From Silvimonas sp. (GTDB lineage Bacteria > Pseudomonadota > Gammaproteobacteria > Burkholderiales > Chitinibacteraceae): 20,104 nt of DNA. The position numbers and the translations under genes were made by a program. Location of the stretch: positions 1 through 20,104 of the forward strand of contig JASLES010000451.1 in assembly GCA_030151005.1 (NCBI GenBank), in the 5' to 3' direction. The first letter of the stretch is position 1; every line of letters starts with the position of its first letter. Below the pieces are notes generated by a model. That model saw only the letters and a list, made by a program, of their open reading frames with translations. It was not told where the DNA came from and made no database searches. Below are positions 15,923 to 20,104 of this stretch, piece after piece.

Positions 15923-18100
15923 ATGGGATTTCTGAACGATATGAGCGCGCCCCGCTCCATGCCGGAAGAGGCCATTGAAGTTGGTGAGCTCTCCCGGCGC
16001 TATCTTGATGTGCGCGCCACCACCCTGGCGCTGGCCGCGCGGCTGGATGCAGAAGACATGGTGGTGCAAGCCATGCCTGATACCAGCCCGACCAAATGGC
16101 ATCTGGCGCACGTAACCTGGTTTTTTGAAACCTTCCTGCTCAAGCCTCACTGTCCGGACTATGAAGAGTTCGATCCGGACTACGGCTACCTGTTCAACTC
16201 TTATTACGAAGCGCTGGGTGAGCGTCACCCCCGCCCGCAGCGCGGCCTGCTGACCCGGCCTTTGCTGGAAGAAGTGCTGGCCTATCGCGGGCATGTTGAT
16301 GAATACATGGCGCAATTGCTGCAGTCAGACCAGGCCGAGGACTTGTGCGAACTTGTCCTGCTGGGGCTGGCCCACGAAGAACAGCATCAAGAGCTGATCC
16401 TGATGGATGTGCTCAACCTCTTTTCCCGCTCTCGCCTCAAACCGGCTTATGACATGCAGTGGCCGTTGCCACATGCAGGTCGGCGCGGGCATTTTCAGCG
16501 CCTTGCCGGTGGCAAGGTCGAGATCGGCGCGCAAGGCGGCTTCTGTTTTGACAATGAATTGCCCCGGCATCCGGTCTGGCTGCAACCCTATGAGATCAGC
16601 GATCGGCTGGTGACCAATGGGGAGTGGCTGGCCTTTATGGAAGACGGCGGCTACAAGCGCCCTCTGTACTGGCTGTCTGATGGCTGGACGTTGATCCAGG
16701 CAGAGCACTGGCAAGCCCCGTTGTACTGGGAGCAGATGGATGGTGTGTGGTGCCAGATGACGCTGGCGGGTCTGCAACCGGTGGATCTGGATGCCCCCGT
16801 GCAGCACGTCAGCTATTACGAAGCCGCTGCCTTTGCCGATTGGGCTGAAGCCCGTCTGCCGACCGAAGCGGAATGGGAGTTCGCCGCCAGTGCCGGGGTG
16901 CTGGAACAGTGCGATGACGTGGCCTGGCAATGGACGCAGAGCGCGTACAGCCCCTACCCCGGTTTTAAACCGCAGCGTACGGCGGTGGGCGAATACAACG
17001 GCAAATTCATGGTTGGCCAGATGACCTTGCGCGGCGGCGCGGCCATTACCCCCGCTGGCCACGCACGTAGCAGTTACCGCAATTTCTTCCGCCCGGATCA
17101 ACGCTGGATGTTCTCCAGCCTGCGCCTGGCGCGGGATGTGGGCACGGCCGGCGCGGCAGAGGGGGAAGACAGCTTTGCTGCAGACGTGATTGCCGGCTTG
17201 TCCGCGCGGGAGAAAAACCTCTCGCCCAAGTATTTTTACGATGCTGCCGGGTCTGAATTGTTTGAGGCCATCTGCCGCACGCCCGAGTACTACCTGACCC
17301 GCACGGAAACCGCGTTGCTGGAAACCATTGCGCGCGAAATTGCCGCAGACATCCCGCCAGATGCCGCACTGGTGGAGTTTGGCAGCGGGGCCAGCCACAA
17401 GATTCGCCTGTTGCTGGATGCGGCGCCCCAAGTCAGCACCTATGTGCCGATCGATATCAGCGAAGACGCCCTGCAAAGTGCTACCGCGCGCATGGCCCGG
17501 GCCTATCCGCGTCTGGCGCTGGCGCCATTGGTGGATGATTTCACCCGTGCGCTGGCGCTGCCGTCGGCGGTACGCGCGTGCAACAAGGTCGGGTTTTTTC
17601 CGGGATCAACCATTGGCAACTTCAACCCGCAACAGGCCGTGGCGTTCTTGCGCCAGGTGCATCGCCTGCTGGGTGACGGTGCGCTGCTGGTGGTCGGGGC
17701 CGATATGGCTAAAGACGAGCCTACGCTGCATGCCGCTTATAACGACCGGCAAGGCGTGACCGAGCGCTTTAACAAGAACGTACTGGTGCGCATTAACCGT
17801 GAACTGGGTGGAGACTTCAATCTGGATGCCTTTGAGCATCTGGCGCTGTGGAATCCGCAGGAGAGCCGCATGGAGATGCATCTGGTGAGCCGCATCGACC
17901 AACTGGTCAACGCTGCCGGCCACACGTTTGCCTTCAAGGAGGGTGAACGACTGCATACGGAGAACTCCTACAAGTTCACCGTGCCGGCCTTTACCGCACT
18001 GGCCAGCGAAGCAGGCTGGCAAGTGGCGCATCATTGGGTGAGTGAAGCGCCCCATTTTGCCGTGTTCAATCTGCGCGCTGTACCGGCCAATAGCCATTAG
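15923..18100 (+). CDS. EgtB-EgtD fusion: hercynine sulfoxide synthase plus histidine N-methyltransferase (ergothioneine biosynthesis)
   Basis: 725 residues holding two normally separate enzymes. Residues about 20-405 are EgtB, the iron enzyme that uses O2 to join hercynine to a thiol donor: DinB-like part with likely iron ligands H63 (KWHLAHVTW), H151 and H155 (AHEEQHQEL), then a sulfatase-modifying-factor (FGE-like) part with HVSYYEAAAFADWAEARLPT, AEWEF and SYRNFFRPDQRW. Residues about 426-718 are EgtD, the SAM-dependent methyltransferase that makes hercynine from histidine: LSPKYFYDAAGSELFEAI, EYYLTRTE, VEFGSGASHKI (SAM site), FFPGSTIGNF (N566) and TENSYKF (E680, S682, matching the histidine-binding Glu and Ser of EgtD). 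The linker is about 20 Gly/Ala/Glu-rich residues. Fungal Egt1 has the opposite order. Start ATG 15923 is preceded by AAAGGTG. The thiol donor (cysteine or gamma-glutamylcysteine) cannot be decided. No egtA, egtC or egtE is in the window. Confidence 0.93.
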   Translation: MGFLNDMSAPRSMPEEAIEVGELSRRYLDVRATTLALAARLDAEDMVVQAMPDTSPTKWHLAHVTWFFETFLLKPHCPDYEEFDPDYGYLFNSYYEALGERHPRPQRGLLTRPLLEEVLAYRGHVDEYMAQLLQSDQAEDLCELVLLGLAHEEQHQELILMDVLNLFSRSRLKPAYDMQWPLPHAGRRGHFQRLAGGKVEIGAQGGFCFDNELPRHPVWLQPYEISDRLVTNGEWLAFMEDGGYKRPLYWLSDGWTLIQAEHWQAPLYWEQMDGVWCQMTLAGLQPVDLDAPVQHVSYYEAAAFADWAEARLPTEAEWEFAASAGVLEQCDDVAWQWTQSAYSPYPGFKPQRTAVGEYNGKFMVGQMTLRGGAAITPAGHARSSYRNFFRPDQRWMFSSLRLARDVGTAGAAEGEDSFAADVIAGLSAREKNLSPKYFYDAAGSELFEAICRTPEYYLTRTETALLETIAREIAADIPPDAALVEFGSGASHKIRLLLDAAPQVSTYVPIDISEDALQSATARMARAYPRLALAPLVDDFTRALALPSAVRACNKVGFFPGSTIGNFNPQQAVAFLRQVHRLLGDGALLVVGADMAKDEPTLHAAYNDRQGVTERFNKNVLVRINRELGGDFNLDAFEHLALWNPQESRMEMHLVSRIDQLVNAAGHTFAFKEGERLHTENSYKFTVPAFTALASEAGWQVAHHWVSEAPHFAVFNLRAVPANSH

Positions 18101-18120
18101 CAGGTCAGCGGATTCTGGCA

Positions 18121-18148
18121 GGCGGATGCGTGCCTTGCCGCATCCGCC
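18121..18148 (+). other. Perfect 10-bp stem-loop between the EgtB-EgtD gene and the next gene
   Basis: GGCGGATGCG (18121-18130) and CGCATCCGCC (18139-18148) with an 8-nt loop, 20 nt after the stop of the fusion gene and 50 nt before the next ATG. There is no T-tract, so it may be an RNA stabilising or partial termination element rather than a full terminator. Confidence 0.45.
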
Positions 18149-18197
18149 GCGCTGCCTTGCTGGTCATACTGGTCTAAATACCCAGGAGACTTTGCAT

Positions 18198-18605
18198 ATG
18201 GCGCACAACCAGATGATCAAACCGGCAGAAACGGGGTCGCAATCCCCGTTGGTGCAAGCTTTGGAAGCGCAGCATTTGCCGGAACGCTGGGCGCTGAGCG
18301 ATCTGGCGGTGGAATTGCTGGCAGATGGCTTGCGGCTGGACGATATCGTCTGGCGCCTGGAGGCCGTATTCAAGCCTGGCACGGTGAAAGATGAAATCCA
18401 CATGCTGTCTGATTACGACACGCATCTGCGCTTGTATGAATCGCTCTTGTTCATGCAGCGGCAAGGCCCGTTATCGGTTGATCAGCAAGCTGAACTGGCC
18501 AGGTGCGAAGGTATGATCGGGCAGCACCACACCGATGTATTTGCCGCATCGCTGGCTGGGCACCCTGTCGGGCAGTGGACCGGCAAACCGCGTATGGATC
18601 ACTGA
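18198..18605 (+). CDS. Hypothetical protein (135 aa) downstream of the EgtB-EgtD gene
   Basis: Family not recognised. Starts at ATG 18198 with AGGAG about 8 nt upstream; the frame is open further left into the fusion gene, but that part has no ribosome site. The protein looks all-helical and soluble, with a core SDLAVELLADGLRLDDIVWR and KDEIHMLSDYDTHLRLYESL, then a C-terminal TGKPRMDH. One cysteine (C103), no signal peptide. It lies 97 nt after the fusion gene in the same direction, with a stem-loop between, so it may be read through from the same promoter. A role in ergothioneine synthesis is not supported by its sequence. Confidence 0.72.
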   Translation: MAHNQMIKPAETGSQSPLVQALEAQHLPERWALSDLAVELLADGLRLDDIVWRLEAVFKPGTVKDEIHMLSDYDTHLRLYESLLFMQRQGPLSVDQQAELARCEGMIGQHHTDVFAASLAGHPVGQWTGKPRMDH

Positions 18606-18617
18606 GGGCGGTTTGCC
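18582..18617. terminator. Inverted repeat spanning the stop codon of the 135-aa gene
   Basis: Perfect 10-bp arms GGCAAACCGC (18582-18591) and GCGGTTTGCC (18608-18617) with a 16-nt loop holding the TGA (18603-18605). The left arm is inside the coding region. It lies in the short gap to the convergent GNAT gene and probably stops transcription in one or both directions, although T-tracts are weak. Confidence 0.5.
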
Positions 18618-18630
18618 TTGTCCTGGTTGT

Positions 18631-19155
18631 TCAGATGGCTTTGTAAAACACGGTGGTGCCGCATAACTCCCCGTCCGGCATCAGCGCAAAGCCCGGGATC
18701 TTGCCGCATTCGGTCCAGCCCTCCCGCGCGTACAGTCGCTCCGCCGCGCCGCCCGTGACGGTATCGAGCACCAACAGCGTTTTGCCGGCAGCAGCACAAG
18801 CACTGACCAGTTCACGCATCAGGGCTGCGCCGATCCCCCCTTTGCGCGCGCCGGGGTGAACCAGCAATTTGGCTACGTCAGCACGGTGGGGCTGGTTTTC
18901 TGGCAGGTTGAGGATGGCGTGAACTGTGCCAACGACACGGCCATCCAGATCGCGCGCCACCAGAAAAATACGATTGCCATTGGCGACTTCTCCGGCCATG
19001 GCTTGCCAGAAAGACTGCGCCCGCACGGTTGAAAAAGGCAGCATGAAGCTGACCGAGGCGCCGTTTTCGACGCAGGCGTGCAGTGTTTGCGCGAGTTCTT
19101 CCAGGATATTGGAGGATAACTGCGTAACGCGCTCTACGGTGAAGTGACTGGACAT
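18631..19155 (-). CDS. GNAT-family N-acetyltransferase
   Basis: 174 residues, the usual GNAT length. It should transfer an acetyl group from acetyl-CoA to an amine; the acceptor is unknown. The core is visible: beta strands RIFLVARDLDGRVVGTVHAI, the pre-pyrophosphate-loop strand ADVAKLLVHPGARKGGIGAA with the loop R104-x-x-G107-x-G109, then LVLDTVTGGAAERLYAREGW typical of the C-terminal GNAT motif. No signal peptide. ATG 19155 has GGAG 5 nt upstream. It follows the XRE/cupin gene by 31 nt on the same strand, so it is very likely in that operon and controlled by it. Confidence 0.92.
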   Translation of the reverse strand: MSSHFTVERVTQLSSNILEELAQTLHACVENGASVSFMLPFSTVRAQSFWQAMAGEVANGNRIFLVARDLDGRVVGTVHAILNLPENQPHRADVAKLLVHPGARKGGIGAALMRELVSACAAAGKTLLVLDTVTGGAAERLYAREGWTECGKIPGFALMPDGELCGTTVFYKAI

Positions 19156-19186
19156 ACAAACTCCGGGGTATGACTTGGTTTAAGAC

Positions 19187-19738
19187 TTAGTTGTAAATGG
19201 CGACGAGATAACGGGCGTCGTGCTCGGTGGGGTTGTAAAACGCGGTCTGGCTGTTGAGTTCAAATGCCAGGCAATCACCTTCGTGCAACTGATGGACCTG
19301 TTCACCCACGCTGATGTGCATCTGCCCGCTTAACAACCAGATTTGTTGATGAACCACACCTTGGCGGGGCCCGGTTTCATAGGCAATGCGCGCACCAGCG
19401 GGGAAAACCACCTCCACCAGTTGCAATGCGGCGTGAGCGGCCACGGGCGAGAGATTGCGGCGGATGTAACCCGATTGCGGGTCGCGCCAGGTGGTCTGGT
19501 CGGCCCGGCGTAATAGCGGTTCCGCGACGCTGTCTGCCGCGAATAAATCTGCCAGCGTCAGCCCGAGGCCAGTGGCAAGACGCTCCAGCACTGTGGCGGT
19601 GGCGCTGCTTTGATTGCGCTCGATCATGGAAATCATGGAGCGGCTGACACCGGTTTTGCCGGCCAGGTCGTCCAGCGACAGGCCGGCATCTTTGCGCCGG
19701 TTGCGGATGCGTTCGGCAAGCCGTGTGTTGATATCCAA
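19187..19738 (-). CDS. XRE-family regulator with C-terminal cupin domain
   Basis: 183 residues. Residues about 8-64 are a Cro/CI-type helix-turn-helix (RNRRKDAGLSLDDLAGKTGV, then SRSMISMIERNQSSATATVL). Residues about 105-183 are a small cupin barrel (ARIAYETGP, HQQIWLLSGQMHISVGE, LHEGDCLAFE), which usually binds a small effector. The start is TTG 19738: AGGAGG (19752-19747) lies 8 nt upstream, ideal spacing, whereas the nearby ATG at 19745 is in another frame and too close to that site. It is the first gene of a probable operon with the GNAT gene. The palindrome in its promoter suggests self-control. Confidence 0.92.
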   Translation of the reverse strand: MDINTRLAERIRNRRKDAGLSLDDLAGKTGVSRSMISMIERNQSSATATVLERLATGLGLTLADLFAADSVAEPLLRRADQTTWRDPQSGYIRRNLSPVAAHAALQLVEVVFPAGARIAYETGPRQGVVHQQIWLLSGQMHISVGEQVHQLHEGDCLAFELNSQTAFYNPTEHDARYLVAIYN

Positions 19739-19765
19739 AGATCATTCCTCCTGTTTGGTGGAGAA

Positions 19766-19795
19766 ATAATCCAATATATTGGAATTGACTGTCAA
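19766..19795 (-). promoter_or_regulatory. Promoter with palindromic operator for the XRE/cupin-GNAT operon
   Basis: On minus, the consensus -35 TTGACA (19795-19790) and -10 GATTAT (19771-19766) are spaced by 18 nt. A perfect 14-bp palindrome TCCAATATATTGGA (19770-19783) fills most of the spacer and touches the -10, the classic place for a repressor. The -35 box overlaps the stop codon of the upstream helicase gene (19794-19792). Autorepression is inference. Confidence 0.7.
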
Positions 19796-20104
19796 GCCTG
19801 ATCGGGCAAAATAGACCTGGTCAGTGGTTGTGGTGTGCGACAAGCGATATAGCGCACGGCCCACCAATCTGGCAGCAACTGACGTACGCGGGGCTGGGCA
19901 AAGCGATCGTCAATCAGGTAAAGCGTGCCGCGATCTTCCAGCGTCCGGATTACCCGCCCGGCGGCCTGCACTACTTTTTGCAAGCCGGGATAAAGGTAGG
20001 TGTAGTCGTAACCGGTGCCGAAAATATCATCCATGCGCTGGCGCATTTCTTCGTTAACCGGGTTGACCTGTGGCAGGCCCAGAGTGGCCACAAAGGCGCC
20101 AATC
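19792..20104 (-). CDS. Rad3/XPD-type ATP-dependent DNA helicase, C-terminal fragment (5' end outside window)
   Basis: The frame is open from the right edge to the stop at 19792, giving the last 103 residues. The sequence has the helicase-superfamily-2 C-terminal block of the XPD/DinG-like family: GLPQVNPVNEEM, YDYTYLYPGLQKVVQAAGRV with motif VI residues Q-x-x-G-R-x-I-R, then DRGTLYLIDDRFAQPRVRQL. Such enzymes are 5'-3' DNA helicases of repair, often with an iron-sulfur cluster; that part lies outside the window. Whether it is DinG or a related helicase cannot be decided from this fragment. Confidence 0.85.
   Translation of the reverse strand, partial: IGAFVATLGLPQVNPVNEEMRQRMDDIFGTGYDYTYLYPGLQKVVQAAGRVIRTLEDRGTLYLIDDRFAQPRVRQLLPDWWAVRYIACRTPQPLTRSILPDQA

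Noticed and set aside
16325..17476. 383-codon minus frame opposite the EgtB-EgtD gene
   Set aside because: Antisense to conserved catalytic motifs of EgtB and EgtD; composition is typical of a shadow frame.
15923..18100. Two separate genes egtB and egtD
   Set aside because: No stop codon or frame change occurs at the junction, and the only internal in-frame GTG near a purine run is spaced too far (17 nt) to be a convincing start.
18042..18197. Upstream extension of the 135-residue protein overlapping the EgtB-EgtD gene
   Set aside because: ATG 18198 has a good ribosome site; the extension overlaps the fusion gene's coding end and has no conserved-looking sequence.

Overview
The window is a chromosomal segment from a Gram-negative bacterium, most likely a betaproteobacterium (possibly Neisseriales-like; taxonomy is inference from moderately high GC, gene style and protein sequences, not from a marker gene). 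No rRNA, tRNA, CRISPR array, transposase or phage gene was seen. Coding density is high and most genes have a visible Shine-Dalgarno sequence.

Layout. (1) 1-4071, minus: the N-terminal 1357 residues of a very large secreted protein, with a signal peptide, a PQQ-like beta-propeller and then an alternating array of two module types, running off the left edge. (2) 4072-5363: a hairpin-rich non-coding gap and a LysR-type regulator. (3) 5709-7354: a small unknown gene on the plus strand, convergent with a two-gene minus-strand unit (carboxymuconolactone-decarboxylase-family protein, then aldo/keto reductase). (4) 7455-10817, minus: a nucleotidyltransferase-fold protein with its own palindrome-bearing promoter, a dCache chemoreceptor and a small membrane protein with a Cys-x-x-Cys motif. 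(5) 11178-13013, plus: a YtcJ-type amidohydrolase ending at a perfect 17-bp inverted-repeat terminator shared with a convergent chloroperoxidase-like alpha/beta hydrolase. (6) 14106-15783, plus: a lipoprotein alpha/beta hydrolase, a small exported four-cysteine protein and a small unknown protein. (7) 15923-18605, plus: a single-chain fusion of the two core ergothioneine enzymes, EgtB followed by EgtD, then an unknown 135-residue protein. (8) 18631-20104, minus: a GNAT acetyltransferase and an XRE/cupin regulator, likely one operon with a palindromic operator inside its promoter, then the C-terminus of a Rad3/XPD-type helicase.

How they work together. Most genes look like independent accessory or housekeeping units. 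The clearest biochemical unit is the EgtB-EgtD fusion: EgtD trimethylates histidine to hercynine and EgtB joins hercynine to a thiol donor to give a sulfoxide, so one polypeptide would hold two successive steps of ergothioneine synthesis. The domain order is the reverse of fungal Egt1. The most unusual architecture is the left-edge mosaic secreted protein. The best-supported regulatory site is the palindrome in the promoter of the XRE/cupin gene.
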